Below, piece after piece: positions 44,299 through 54,003 of a DNA stretch of 64,000 bases. How positions within the stretch are numbered: position 1 is the first letter of the stretch; each line of letters begins with the position of its first letter. The position numbers and the translations under genes are program-made. The stretch is taken from positions 124,001 to 188,000 of the forward strand of contig NZ_JAUCDY010000002.1 in the NCBI RefSeq assembly GCF_030362935.1, written 5' to 3'. The notes under the pieces are model-generated. The model searched no databases. It was not told where the DNA came from and saw only the letters and a list, made by a program, of their open reading frames with translations. This DNA comes from Thiopseudomonas acetoxidans. GTDB lineage: Bacteria > Pseudomonadota > Gammaproteobacteria > Pseudomonadales > Pseudomonadaceae.

Positions 44299-47200
44299 TA
44301 TTTTTTATCCATCAATGAGACATCGGGGTTTAACCAGTCCCCTTTAACTTGATAACGTACCGCCGCCATGCGATCAAGACGATCGCCCACCAAGCGTTCC
44401 ATAATAAACAAAGCCCCACCTACCGCCGGCGCTCCCACTAATACAGCCGCCAAAGGCAGGTTGCTGGTAATCGGCATCGCCACCAGTAAGTTCGCATCCA
44501 CCAGTCCTGCATTCATATCGAGCTGACCTTCAAAATCAATTTCGCTGGACACTCCCTTCAATACAAAAGGCTCTGTTGTTTTATAGATGCCCTGTTGAAT
44601 AGCCAGATTACCTTTAAAACTATCATAGGCTAGACCTTTACCCAGCAAGTCAGAAAAATCCAACTTAAGCCGGCGTCCCACTGTGTCAAAATTCAACAAA
44701 CCAAATACACGCAACGCTTTACTACCGGTATCCTGAGTGTTGAGTTGCCCCTTACGAAAGCTCAAGCGTGAATTCCCCACCATACTGGTGAATGTGGCTT
44801 CTAGCGGACTGGCTGGCCATTGAACATCCAGATCAACCTTAAAGCTCTCGCTGGTCATTGAGGGTGAAAAGTCCCAAGCTTGCATCACGTGCGCAATGTT
44901 TCCACCTGTTAGCTGCCCAGTAAAATCTGTATTATTTTGCTTACTCGCCTGTTGCCAGCTTAGCTCTCCCGCAATATTCAGACCTTTAAGTTCGAGATTA
45001 AGATCTTTAAAGACAACGCCATGCTCTCTTGGCATTGTACTGAGTTCCCAGCGTCCCAACCGTTGCCCATCCATGTAGAGGTTGGCAATTTTAATTTGCA
45101 TGGCTGGTATCGCAGTCGGCGCGCGCTCTATTTGTTGCCCAAAGGAGTCCAGCGTTTGCTCAGCAAAAGCGGGCAAGTGTAGAGTGTCGATATTAACTTG
45201 CAAAGGCTGTTGCGGCGAACTCTGTTGCAATTTTCCCGTAACCTGTTGACTGGTTATTTCTGCCTGCCAAGCTTGATCCGTTTTCCCAGCACTATACTTT
45301 ATTTTTGCACGCTCAATAGGAATAACTAAGCCCGTAACAACCTGAGCATCAAGCTGAATTTCTCTCAGCCCGCCCAAACCTTGCTGCATGCTAGTTTTTT
45401 TACCTGCATAGCGCTCGGCTAATGCCAGCCATTGCATAATCGCAAGCTCTTGCAAGCGACCTCGCACCACCAGCCCTGACTCTACGGGTAAGCGTGCTGC
45501 CTGATCACCCAAACTCAGCTCAGCACGTAGTTGTTTGGATTCAGAGTTCTGTGCGGCAAAAAAGTTAAAACGCTGTCCGTGGCGTAACCAATAATGGCGC
45601 TCACGACCCACTAACGTCATATGCCAAGTTGTAGGGATTTTTTGTTCGGCTCTTTTTGTTAGTGGTTGTGGCAATGTCAGGCTTAAACCCTGTAAGTCGC
45701 TTTCAACCACCAGCTGACTGTCTTGTTCATCCAATGTGATAAAAACCTGGTAATCAAAAGAGCCCTGCCACGGCAATTCTTGTTGTTGTCCAAGCCATTT
45801 TTGTAACGGCTGTACTGGCATATTCCCCCGCGCTTGCACCTGAGTTATTCGACTTGAACCCAGTTGTTTAGCAGCAATACTGGCACTAAACGGTTGCTGC
45901 AAAAAAAGCCCATTCAGCTGTTTAGCCGTCACGCCTTGTTCGGTATCGAACTGGACTTCGCCATTCAGCTGTTCTAACTGCACATCCAAACTAGGCATAT
46001 GTAAACTGGCATTTTGCAACTGCAAACTGACCTGCGCTTGAGCACTTTGCTTAGCAAAGGGTAGTTTTAATTTAAAACGCGCCGGCACTGTTCCGTTGCC
46101 TCGCCAATCCTTTAACGCCTCGGCTTGTTCAGCGATGGGTGTGCGCTGAACCAAATACAGCCCGTCGGCCACGCTGCTCGTCAACTCAGCCTCAAGCTCA
46201 AGCACTGTAACCTCGCCTGTCGACGCATACACAACCTCAGCATGAGCTTGGCTAATAGCGCTGTTTAGCACCTTGCCTTTATCTAACTCGACCTGTACAC
46301 CCCAATCATGGATAAACACCTGCGCACGACCCTCGGTAAGCTCCGGCCAGTTGCTTTGATAATCCAGCTCAGCCTCTTGCACATCAAAAAACAAAGTGAT
46401 GGAACGCGCATGCTTAGGTGCACCACGACTGATAGAGCCTTGATACTGAAAATAACCTTGGTTAACTTTTCCTTGCCGTATCGCCTGTACTAGCCATTGC
46501 TGTAATTCAGGCTGTTGCTGCTGCAGTATTCTAGGCAAGTAACGCTCGGTATAGCGTGCATCTCCGTCACGCATACCCACGCGCAAATCCATGTAATCCT
46601 CTGCATTTGGGTCGTTTAACAAACGTATAACAAAATCACCTGCAATATCGCCTTCATCACCGCGCACCCGCAAATAAGGACTGGTCAACCAGAACCCATC
46701 TTCATCAAAAGCCCAGGTAAGTCGAGCATTAGCCGCATGATACGGCCAAGGTTGAGCGAAAAACTCGGCTAAATTAAGGCTAAACCCATCACTATCCAGA
46801 TGCAATTCGCCTTGCTGCAAGTCACCGAAGAGTCGCCCCGATACTCCAGTCGCTCCGGGCACACTCTGCCAAGGGGAAAACTCAATTTGCGCCAGATTGG
46901 TATCGAATTTCAGGCGTTGTGCCCAAGCGGCATCTGCCTGCCAGCGTACATAGGTGTTCTGCAATTGACCCTGGATTGCCAAAGTACTCAGCACATCATG
47001 CGCCACTGGAGAATCAAGCTGCGTCAGTACAAAGTCCACTATTGGTTGCACATCCAATTGCTGCGCTCGCAACTCAATAATGCCCCAAGGGCTTTCTGGC
47101 ACCAGCTGTTGGTTAATCTGTAACGGCCAATCAAATAACGGTCCTTCTTGACTCAAACCAACGGGTAGCTGTTCAAACCAAAGCGTGCGCTGTTGTGTAT

Positions 47201-48113
47201 CACCTAACAAATACCCAACCACCGCTCCTAGCTGTAGAAAAACATCCTGTTCCTGATAGTGGGCTGCCAACTGCGCCTGCTGTACTTCAATATTGGCTTG
47301 CGTTAATACACCCTGTTCGATTTGCAGCCAAAACTGCCCAGCCAACTTAAAACTTGAAACCGCAACGGGCAACCAGCTGCTGGGTACCCATTCCAGCCAG
47401 TCACTATCAGGCATGCTTAGATAGACATCTGCATTGGCTACACGCCAATCAGAAACCAGTCCTGTGCTTTGCACACTCAGCTCAAGGGCTTGCTCATCGG
47501 GCAGGATTAAGCGCGCTTGCAAACGCTGCCGACCGGCTTGGCTTTGTAAGCTAATATGGGCGTTGGCAAGAAAAAAAACATCGGCCTCGTACGGCTGCAC
47601 CTGCAGTTGAGCATCACTGATGTTTAATCTATTGATTCTTTGAAACTGTTGAAAAACCTTATCAAAATTTATATCTGACTCAGCTTGCTCCTGTTGCGCT
47701 AATGCCATACCGACCAGCAACCAGTTGCCTTGCTCGTCTTGCTCTAACTTCAGCTGCAACCCTTCAATAGTTATTGCGGCTAGCTGCCATTGCCGAGTCA
47801 GCAGACTTTTAACAATATCAGGCTGGAAATAAAGCCGCTGCACATCCAGAGTTTGATTGCCTTGCCCTATGGAAACATCGCCAGCGCGCACCACTGGTGA
47901 AAAGCCTGACCAACCCCCTTCGATACTGCCCAAACGCACAGGCTGTTGTAACTGCTGACTAAGAAACTGCTCTACATCCGCTTTATGTTCAGTCAATAGG
48001 GGAGAGAAAAAACGTCCAAAGCTGACATATACCGCCGTAAGCAGTAACAAAACAAAAACCAGCCAATAGCTCAACCTAAGATTGAGCTTAAGCGTTTTTT
48101 GCAACAGATTCAC
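44298..48113 (-). CDS. yhdP: YhdP family AsmA-like protein (phospholipid transport)
   Basis: 1271 residues, the family's usual length. An N-terminal membrane helix (about 16-34) leads into a very long periplasmic beta-rich region ending in the conserved AsmA_2/DUF3971 features (SFRKGQLNTQDTGSKALRVFGLLNFDTVGRRLKLDFSDLLGKGLAYD and LVAMPITSNLPLAAVLVGAPAVGGALFIMERLVGD). YhdP, with TamB and YdbH, is a bridge-like protein moving phospholipids to the outer membrane. The start is a GTG at 48113 with AAGGA upstream. It lies 9 bases after rng. Confidence 0.95.
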   Translation of the reverse strand: MNLLQKTLKLNLRLSYWLVFVLLLLTAVYVSFGRFFSPLLTEHKADVEQFLSQQLQQPVRLGSIEGGWSGFSPVVRAGDVSIGQGNQTLDVQRLYFQPDIVKSLLTRQWQLAAITIEGLQLKLEQDEQGNWLLVGMALAQQEQAESDINFDKVFQQFQRINRLNISDAQLQVQPYEADVFFLANAHISLQSQAGRQRLQARLILPDEQALELSVQSTGLVSDWRVANADVYLSMPDSDWLEWVPSSWLPVAVSSFKLAGQFWLQIEQGVLTQANIEVQQAQLAAHYQEQDVFLQLGAVVGYLLGDTQQRTLWFEQLPVGLSQEGPLFDWPLQINQQLVPESPWGIIELRAQQLDVQPIVDFVLTQLDSPVAHDVLSTLAIQGQLQNTYVRWQADAAWAQRLKFDTNLAQIEFSPWQSVPGATGVSGRLFGDLQQGELHLDSDGFSLNLAEFFAQPWPYHAANARLTWAFDEDGFWLTSPYLRVRGDEGDIAGDFVIRLLNDPNAEDYMDLRVGMRDGDARYTERYLPRILQQQQPELQQWLVQAIRQGKVNQGYFQYQGSISRGAPKHARSITLFFDVQEAELDYQSNWPELTEGRAQVFIHDWGVQVELDKGKVLNSAISQAHAEVVYASTGEVTVLELEAELTSSVADGLYLVQRTPIAEQAEALKDWRGNGTVPARFKLKLPFAKQSAQAQVSLQLQNASLHMPSLDVQLEQLNGEVQFDTEQGVTAKQLNGLFLQQPFSASIAAKQLGSSRITQVQARGNMPVQPLQKWLGQQQELPWQGSFDYQVFITLDEQDSQLVVESDLQGLSLTLPQPLTKRAEQKIPTTWHMTLVGRERHYWLRHGQRFNFFAAQNSESKQLRAELSLGDQAARLPVESGLVVRGRLQELAIMQWLALAERYAGKKTSMQQGLGGLREIQLDAQVVTGLVIPIERAKIKYSAGKTDQAWQAEITSQQVTGKLQQSSPQQPLQVNIDTLHLPAFAEQTLDSFGQQIERAPTAIPAMQIKIANLYMDGQRLGRWELSTMPREHGVVFKDLNLELKGLNIAGELSWQQASKQNNTDFTGQLTGGNIAHVMQAWDFSPSMTSESFKVDLDVQWPASPLEATFTSMVGNSRLSFRKGQLNTQDTGSKALRVFGLLNFDTVGRRLKLDFSDLLGKGLAYDSFKGNLAIQQGIYKTTEPFVLKGVSSEIDFEGQLDMNAGLVDANLLVAMPITSNLPLAAVLVGAPAVGGALFIMERLVGDRLDRMAAVRYQVKGDWLNPDVSLMDKK

Positions 48114-48122
48114 GGTGCGTCC

Positions 48123-49580
48123 TTAAAGCAAAACCACATCATACTGTTCCTGCGAATACATGCTTTCAACCTGAAACTTAATAGGGCGTTCTATAAATAT
48201 TTCCAAGTCGGCCAAATTGCCTGCTTCTTCATCCAGCAACCTGTCCACAACACTCTGACTCGCCAATACCATATAGCCTTGAGCTTGATAGGTGCGCGCT
48301 TCACGCAAAATTTCACGAAAAATTTCATAACATACTGTTTCGGCGGTACGTAATTCACCACGCCCACTGCAGGTTGGACAAGGCGCGCAGAGGATTTGCG
48401 ATAAGCTTTCGCGCGTGCGTTTGCGCGTCATCTGTACCAAGCCTAATTCTGAAATACCCACAATATGGGTTTTAGCATGATCACGTTCTAGTTGACGCTC
48501 TAAGGTACGCAACACTTGTCGACGATGCTCCTCATCATCCATATCAATAAAGTCGATAATAATAATACCGCCCAAGTTACGCAGACGTAACTGCCTTGCA
48601 ATGGCTATGGCAGCTTCTAGGTTGGTTTTGAAAATAGTTTCTTCTAAAGTTCGATGCCCAACAAAAGCTCCTGTGTTTACATCAATAGTGGTCATAGATT
48701 CAGTGAGCTCTATAACCAGATAACCACCTGACTTCAGCGGCACTTTGGGCTGCAAAGCATGCTGAATTTCATCTTCAATATTGTATAAATCAAAAATCGG
48801 CCGCTCACCCGGATAGTGCTCTATGCGCTCACTCAACTCGGGCATCAGCTCACTCACAAAGCGTAACGCTTTTTGCATTGTTTCGCGCGAGTCCACGCGA
48901 ACTTTCTCCGTACCCTCACAGACAAAGTCTCGCAACGCACGCATTGGTAAAGCCAAATCCTCATAAATCAAGCATGCCGATGAACAATTATTAATACGCT
49001 CTACCACTTGCCCCCACAACCGGTGTAAGTAACGAATATCCGCCAACATCCCTTCCGTACCTACAGATTCAGCGGCAGTACGAACAATAAAACCACCCTG
49101 TTGTTTATGTGGCTCATTCTCAATGCATTGGCAAACCAGCTCTTTTAATCGCTCACGCTCACCTTCATCTTCAATTTTTAAAGACACGCCCACATGCTCA
49201 CTACCTGGCATATATACCAAGTAACGCGAGGGTAAAGACAGATAAGTGGTTAGGCGCGCGCCTTTGCTGCCTATAGGGTCTTTTGTCACCTGTACGACGA
49301 TAAGCTGTCCTTCTTGCAAAACAGCACTAATGCTTTCTACGCCTTGTTCAGAAGCCGCACGCACTTCATCCAAGGGCAAAAAAGCAGCGCGCTCTAAACC
49401 TATCTCAACAAAGGCAGCTTGCATGCCTGGTAAAACGCGCACCACCTTGCCTTTGTAAATATTACCGACAATGCCTCGGCGCTGAGTGCGTTCAATATGC
49501 ACCTCTTGCAGCACACCATTTTCAAGTATAGCTACGCGAGATTCCATGGGGGTGATATTGATTAAAATCTCTTCACTCAT
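48123..49580 (-). CDS. rng: Ribonuclease G
   Basis: 485 residues. It has an S1 RNA-binding domain near the N-terminus (GIVGNIYKGKVVRVLPGMQAAFVEIG) and an RNase E/G catalytic domain with TIDVNTGAFVG and IIIIDFIDMDDEEHR, which hold the metal-binding aspartates, then the zinc-link cysteines in CAPCPTCSGRG. It lacks the long C-terminal scaffold of RNase E. It processes the 5' end of 16S rRNA and some mRNAs. It is preceded by a terminator, so it should have its own promoter. Confidence 0.97.
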   Translation of the reverse strand: MSEEILINITPMESRVAILENGVLQEVHIERTQRRGIVGNIYKGKVVRVLPGMQAAFVEIGLERAAFLPLDEVRAASEQGVESISAVLQEGQLIVVQVTKDPIGSKGARLTTYLSLPSRYLVYMPGSEHVGVSLKIEDEGERERLKELVCQCIENEPHKQQGGFIVRTAAESVGTEGMLADIRYLHRLWGQVVERINNCSSACLIYEDLALPMRALRDFVCEGTEKVRVDSRETMQKALRFVSELMPELSERIEHYPGERPIFDLYNIEDEIQHALQPKVPLKSGGYLVIELTESMTTIDVNTGAFVGHRTLEETIFKTNLEAAIAIARQLRLRNLGGIIIIDFIDMDDEEHRRQVLRTLERQLERDHAKTHIVGISELGLVQMTRKRTRESLSQILCAPCPTCSGRGELRTAETVCYEIFREILREARTYQAQGYMVLASQSVVDRLLDEEAGNLADLEIFIERPIKFQVESMYSQEQYDVVLL

Positions 49581-49623
49581 ATTACTTCTCTTTGCCGAGT
49601 CAGTTTTCAGAAGCTTACAAACA

Positions 49624-49656
49624 AAAATGCCGATACTCTGGGAATATCGGCATTTT
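49624..49656 (-). terminator. Intrinsic terminator of the PEGA-domain gene
   Basis: AAAATGCCGATA (49624-49635) and TATCGGCATTTT (49645-49656) form a perfect 12-bp stem with a nine-base loop. On the minus strand it is followed by T residues. It separates the PEGA-domain gene from rng. Confidence 0.9.
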
Positions 49657-49681
49657 ACAGCAGTTTTAACGCAGGGGGATT

Positions 49682-50872
49682 TTAGAACACAAAATTAAGG
49701 TGACGATTATCCTCTAGCGTAAGCGTACGCTTTTGTGTCAGCCCCTGATATTTAACCTCTACGTTATATACACCCGGGTCCAGTATGAGCGATAAAGGTG
49801 TAGAACCGTAGGGCTTATCGTTGATATACACCTGGTCACCGTATTTGTTGCTACGCACAATCAGAGAAACCGACTGGGTTTCACATAAATCAGCTGGAGC
49901 CTTTAAGAGTGCGCAGGCCATCATTTTGCGCGAAACTACATTGGCACGTACTTCAACCTCTGCGCTAACCGAGCCATCTAGATTCATGTTGGCTTCAGTA
50001 AAGTTTCGGTTAACCTCGGTGGTGTACCAGTCAGAGCTTAATCTGACCTGATCGATTTGATCAGCTAACTCTTCAGATAAGGCCGCTTGGTAATGATCCT
50101 GCACCCAGTTTTGAATTCTTGCATCCAGCGGATAGTCATTTAGACAAGCTGCCAGGCTTTTGCTGGGGGAACATTTAAAAGAAACAGCTTCGCTAAAGCG
50201 CAGCTCACGATCCAAAAACCGGGTAATTTCTTGCACGCGCTGGATATCTTGCTCGCGCTGTTGCGCTGCATAATTGGTTTTCATTCTATCCAAATCGCGT
50301 TTGGCTTGAACTAGCAGCAGCTGATGTGACGCCAATTTTTCTTCTATCTGGCTGACACGCTTGGCAACTTCTTTTTCATCCTTAGACAGCAACTCGTGCA
50401 GACCTAACAACTCATCCAAGCGCTCACGTGGAGAATTATTCAGCAAAACCTCATCCATTTCTAAACGAATTGTTTTTTTGCTGTCTTCAATTCGAATCAT
50501 CATCGAATCGTGCTTATTGCGCTCGATACGCCATGTGTTGTCTAGCTGTAATTTCTCTTCGTTAAGTGATGCTACACGGCTCGCCAAATCATCGATATCT
50601 GCTTGGCTTATCAGACCCACCCTAACGGCTGGAGTGTAATTTCTAGTGGCTGAACTCGAATTTACAGTGGGCGCGCCGCTGTTTTTGGCAAGCTCCTGTA
50701 AAACGGCTCTATCAACTGTTCCCTTAGCGAAGGCATATTCAAAAACAAACAGGCTAATAACAAAAAGAAAACCCGTTACCACATAGGCCATTGGGCTTTT
50801 TAAGAGGCCAAGCACGTTTTTCTTGCGCATATGGCCATCTATTCCATCCCAGCAATTTGTTTGAATCCCCAT
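49682..50872 (-). CDS. Membrane-anchored coiled-coil protein with C-terminal PEGA domain
   Basis: 396 residues from 50872; an ATG at 50830 (MRKKNVLGLLKSP) is an equally good start. One membrane helix (about 28-47) anchors a periplasmic region with a long coiled coil (about 90-215), a cysteine-containing middle domain (FKCSPSKSLAACLNDYP, ACALLKAPADLCE) and a PEGA-type C-terminal domain (QVYINDKPYGSTPLSLILDPGVYNVEV). PEGA domains are found on cell-surface and envelope-associated proteins. I do not recognise an orthologue. It sits between mreD and rng, where maf is usual, with its own terminator and palindromes upstream. Confidence 0.8.
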   Translation of the reverse strand: MGIQTNCWDGIDGHMRKKNVLGLLKSPMAYVVTGFLFVISLFVFEYAFAKGTVDRAVLQELAKNSGAPTVNSSSATRNYTPAVRVGLISQADIDDLASRVASLNEEKLQLDNTWRIERNKHDSMMIRIEDSKKTIRLEMDEVLLNNSPRERLDELLGLHELLSKDEKEVAKRVSQIEEKLASHQLLLVQAKRDLDRMKTNYAAQQREQDIQRVQEITRFLDRELRFSEAVSFKCSPSKSLAACLNDYPLDARIQNWVQDHYQAALSEELADQIDQVRLSSDWYTTEVNRNFTEANMNLDGSVSAEVEVRANVVSRKMMACALLKAPADLCETQSVSLIVRSNKYGDQVYINDKPYGSTPLSLILDPGVYNVEVKYQGLTQKRTLTLEDNRHLNFVF

Positions 50873-51184
50873 ATTCGAACTCGCCTATTCAAGTATTGAT
50901 GTGTGAGTTTAGCGTGCTTGCAAGTGCAAGTATGTAATTGTGTTTATTATAAAGCGTATAAATTATACGTTCTTCGCGCTTTGTATCCAGCAATCCGTTT
51001 TGCTTGACGATTCCATAACGCTACTAGCGCCTAACTATAAGCTGTTTGGTTGTTTGGCAGCAATAAAAAATACACTTCAATAGAACCCAGCACCTAGTTT
51101 TTATCTTAAATCACTAACGGTGGTGCAATTTGACTGTAAATATTTCCAGAAAGCCACCCTATAAGCAAGCCAGCGGCAAGACTA
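50873..51184. other. 312-base gap upstream of the PEGA-domain gene, with two palindromes
   Basis: CTTGCA-AG-TGCAAG at 50917-50930 and CGTATAA-A-TTATACG at 50955-50969 are both perfect palindromes, 24 bases apart, 45-97 bases before the minus-strand PEGA gene. They may be operators or part of its promoter. The remainder (50990-51184) is AT-rich with no gene and lies after mreD. Confidence 0.5.
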
Positions 51185-51670
51185 TCACAGCTGCATCAGT
51201 TTACGTAAAAGATGCATTATCATGTATACCCAAGGCCAAAGCAAACCGCTCACCAGCGCCGGGAATATATATTGCGAGACTAAAGTATGATGACCAGCCA
51301 AAGTATTAAGCCACAATAGAAAAATTTGACCTATGCTGTAAATCAACATCAAGAAAATTGCTTGCTGCCACTGCGGAAACATTCTCAAACGCTGTTGAAA
51401 GCTTAAAATCGCATAGACAACGAAGGCTAAAAAAAGCGCATGAAAACCAAAGTACGTGCCGTAGAGCACATCCTGCGCCAAGCCAAAAACCCAAGCCAGG
51501 CTGATTTTAAAATTATAGGGCAGTTCAAATACCCAATAGGAAAGCATTAACGCTAACCACAGCGGTCTAGCCGCTTGCATAAAGTCAGGCAGAGGTGCCA
51601 CAGAAAGCATTAAGGCAGTCACTAGACTTAACCCAACAAAAATCAAAAAAGTTACTCGCGTTGCACTCAT
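51185..51670 (-). CDS. mreD: Rod-shape determining protein MreD
   Basis: 161 residues with about five membrane helices: VTFLIFVGLSLVTALMLSV, PLWLALMLSYWVFEL, WVFGLAQDVLYGTYFGFHALFLAFVVYAIL, AIFLMLIYSIGQIFLLWL and PALVSGLLWPWVYMIMHLL. The motif AWVFGLAQDVLYGTYFG is the conserved MreD core. It works with MreB, MreC, RodA and PBP2 in side-wall synthesis. It overlaps mreC by four bases (ATGA). Confidence 0.96.
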   Translation of the reverse strand: MSATRVTFLIFVGLSLVTALMLSVAPLPDFMQAARPLWLALMLSYWVFELPYNFKISLAWVFGLAQDVLYGTYFGFHALFLAFVVYAILSFQQRLRMFPQWQQAIFLMLIYSIGQIFLLWLNTLAGHHTLVSQYIFPALVSGLLWPWVYMIMHLLRKLMQL

Positions 51671-52626
51671 TGCTCTGCCTCGTCTACTTTCGCTTTATCG
51701 GGCTTAGCATTTTGTGTCGTTCCATCCACCTGCTGCATGGCTTCTGCTGTTGTATTTGGTTCAGCATCGATTAATTGCTGCATTTGGGTCTCCGATAGAG
51801 GGCTATGTCCCTCGCCAAAGACTAAAAGAAAATAACGACTTCGATTCAAGGCAGCCATCGGCACGGCATGTACCGTGGCAAAAGGCTGACCTGTTCCACG
51901 CACAACATTGGTCACCACCGCAACCGGGTAACCGGCCGGAAATCTCTGCCCCATACCTGAGGTTATCAACAGATCGCCTTCTTTAATGTCGGCGACATCC
52001 GTGATGTAGCGTAATTCGACAGTATCTGGATTGCCCGTACCGCTGGCTATGGCTCGTAAACCGTTGCGCGTAACCTGCACCGGCAAGCTGTGCGTGGTAT
52101 CGGTCATTAATAAAACACGGGCTGAAAAAGGCATAATTTCAACCACCTGCCCCACCACTCCGCGCGCATCAAGCACAGGCTGCCCTAGATAAACCCCGTG
52201 CTGACTGCCTTTATCAATCACAATTCTATGAGTTTGCGGACTAGGATCCACACCCAGCAACTCGGCCGCTAATACTTGCTCTTCAAATAAAGCCGATGAG
52301 TTGAGCAGCTCACGCAGGCGCAGATTTTGCTCAGTTAACAAAGCCAGTTTTTGGAGACGTCGTTTGATCAGCAGCGTTTCGGCACGCAGCTTTTCATTCT
52401 CAGCAAGGATTTCAGTGCGGCTAGTAAAGACTTGGATCAGGTTATCAAATGCACGTACAGGTAATTCAGCAACCCAGTACAGAGGCGTTAAAACCAATCC
52501 AGCAGAACTGCGGATTGGTTTGAGTGTTGAAAAGTTCGCATCAATAACCATCAATAAGACAGACAGAAACGCCACCGCGATAAACCGCGTGTTCAGCGAA
52601 GTGCCCTTTGAAAAGATCGGTTTGAT
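51667..52626 (-). CDS. mreC: Rod-shape determining protein MreC (probable AUC start)
   Basis: From 52626 the product is 319 residues. The conserved N-terminus (IKPIFSKGTSLNTRFIAVAFLSV) is encoded before any ATG, GTG or TTG. The first standard start, a GTG at 52575, would cut into the membrane helix and has no ribosome site. An AAAGGA site lies 7 bases before an ATC at 52624-52626, which I take as the start. The rest is normal: a membrane helix, a coiled coil (ENEKLRAETLLIKRRLQKLALL), and a beta domain with GVDPSPQTHRIVIDKGSQHGV. MreC links MreB filaments to periplasmic peptidoglycan synthesis. Confidence 0.9.
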   Translation of the reverse strand: MKPIFSKGTSLNTRFIAVAFLSVLLMVIDANFSTLKPIRSSAGLVLTPLYWVAELPVRAFDNLIQVFTSRTEILAENEKLRAETLLIKRRLQKLALLTEQNLRLRELLNSSALFEEQVLAAELLGVDPSPQTHRIVIDKGSQHGVYLGQPVLDARGVVGQVVEIMPFSARVLLMTDTTHSLPVQVTRNGLRAIASGTGNPDTVELRYITDVADIKEGDLLITSGMGQRFPAGYPVAVVTNVVRGTGQPFATVHAVPMAALNRSRYFLLVFGEGHSPLSETQMQQLIDAEPNTTAEAMQQVDGTTQNAKPDKAKVDEAEQ

Positions 52627-52695
52627 GTTAAATTCCTTTAGCTATTTATCCGGCGTTAAAATTAACTCTAACCAATAGGACTGACCTTGCCTTTA

Positions 52696-53733
52696 TTATT
52701 CTACCGACAACAAATCCATAGAATGCTGCTCCATCATGGCTAAGGCGCGACCACCACCTACCGCCACACAGGTTTTCGGATCTTCGGCAACAATAACTGG
52801 AAGTCCAGTCTCTTGTGCTAACAACTCATCCATGCCGCGCAGTAACGAACCGCCGCCGGTTAATACCAGTCCACGTTCAGCAATGTCAGAAGCCAACTCA
52901 GGCGGTGACTGCTCTAACGCACTTTTTACCGCCTGCACAATTTGACTCAGTGACTCTTGTAGCGCTTCAAGCACTTCATTAGAGTTCAGTGTAAAACTGC
53001 GCGGCACTCCTTCCGCCAAGTTACGTCCACGCACATCAAACTCTAGCAACTCACCTGAAGGAAAAGCTGTACCAATTCTTTGCTTGATTTCTTCTGCGGT
53101 TGACTCACCAATCAGACTGCCGTAGTTGCGGCGTACGTAGGTAATAATCGCTTCATCAAAACGGTCGCCCCCCACACGTACTGATTCAGAATAAACCACG
53201 CCATTGAGCGAAATCAGGGCAATTTCTGTAGTACCGCCACCAATATCCACGACCATAGAACCACGTGCTTCTTCAACCGGCAGTCCAGCACCAATAGCAG
53301 CGGCCATAGGCTCTTCAATTAAATAAACTTCGCGTGCGCCCGCACCCAATGCTGATTCACGAATAGCACGACGCTCAACCTGGGTGGACTTACAAGGCAC
53401 ACAAATCAACACCCGCGGACTGGGTGTGATAAAACTATTTTCATGTACTTTATTAATAAAGTACTGCAGCATTTTTTCACACACACTGAAGTCTGCAATC
53501 ACCCCATCTTTCATAGGGCGTATTGCTTGAATGTTACCGGGCGTACGTCCCAGCATGCGCTTGGCTTCCGTACCCACAGCCACCACGCTTTTTTGATTAC
53601 CCCGAGTGCGAATAGCTACAACCGAGGGCTCATCCAAAACCACGCCTCTGTCGCGCACACAGATCAATGTATTAGCTGTACCAAGATCAATAGATAAGTC
53701 ACTAGAAAACATACCGCGTATTTTTTTTAACAT
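52696..53733 (-). CDS. mreB: Rod-shape determining actin homologue MreB
   Basis: 345 residues of the actin/Hsp70 fold: phosphate 1 loop LSIDLGTANTLI, connect 1 VYLIEEPMAAAIGAGLP, phosphate 2 MVVDIGGGTTEIALISL, adenosine motif RGLVLTGGGSLLRGMD. The N-terminal MLKKIRGMF is an amphipathic membrane-binding start. MreB filaments guide lateral wall growth. It is the first gene of mreBCD and divergent from gatCAB (270 bases). Confidence 0.98.
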   Translation of the reverse strand: MLKKIRGMFSSDLSIDLGTANTLICVRDRGVVLDEPSVVAIRTRGNQKSVVAVGTEAKRMLGRTPGNIQAIRPMKDGVIADFSVCEKMLQYFINKVHENSFITPSPRVLICVPCKSTQVERRAIRESALGAGAREVYLIEEPMAAAIGAGLPVEEARGSMVVDIGGGTTEIALISLNGVVYSESVRVGGDRFDEAIITYVRRNYGSLIGESTAEEIKQRIGTAFPSGELLEFDVRGRNLAEGVPRSFTLNSNEVLEALQESLSQIVQAVKSALEQSPPELASDIAERGLVLTGGGSLLRGMDELLAQETGLPVIVAEDPKTCVAVGGGRALAMMEQHSMDLLSVE

Positions 53734-54003
53734 GGAAAAACAGCCCTAATATATGTGCGTGAAAAGTGCAAAAAAAAATTAATGTGAAACTGTAACAATC
53801 AGCGCCCTTTTGAGCAAGATGAAGTTTATGGTAAATTGTTGCATTGGCTAAGCTCACTAGCAGATTTCACCAAGCTCCATTTAACACCCAAGCTAACAAT
53901 TAACCACGATTGTACCGCTTAACTGCGTATAATTTGCGATAAAAGATCTTTGCATAGACAACGGCTTTACCAATTCATTCATATTTATTAAGGAACCTCT
54001 ACG

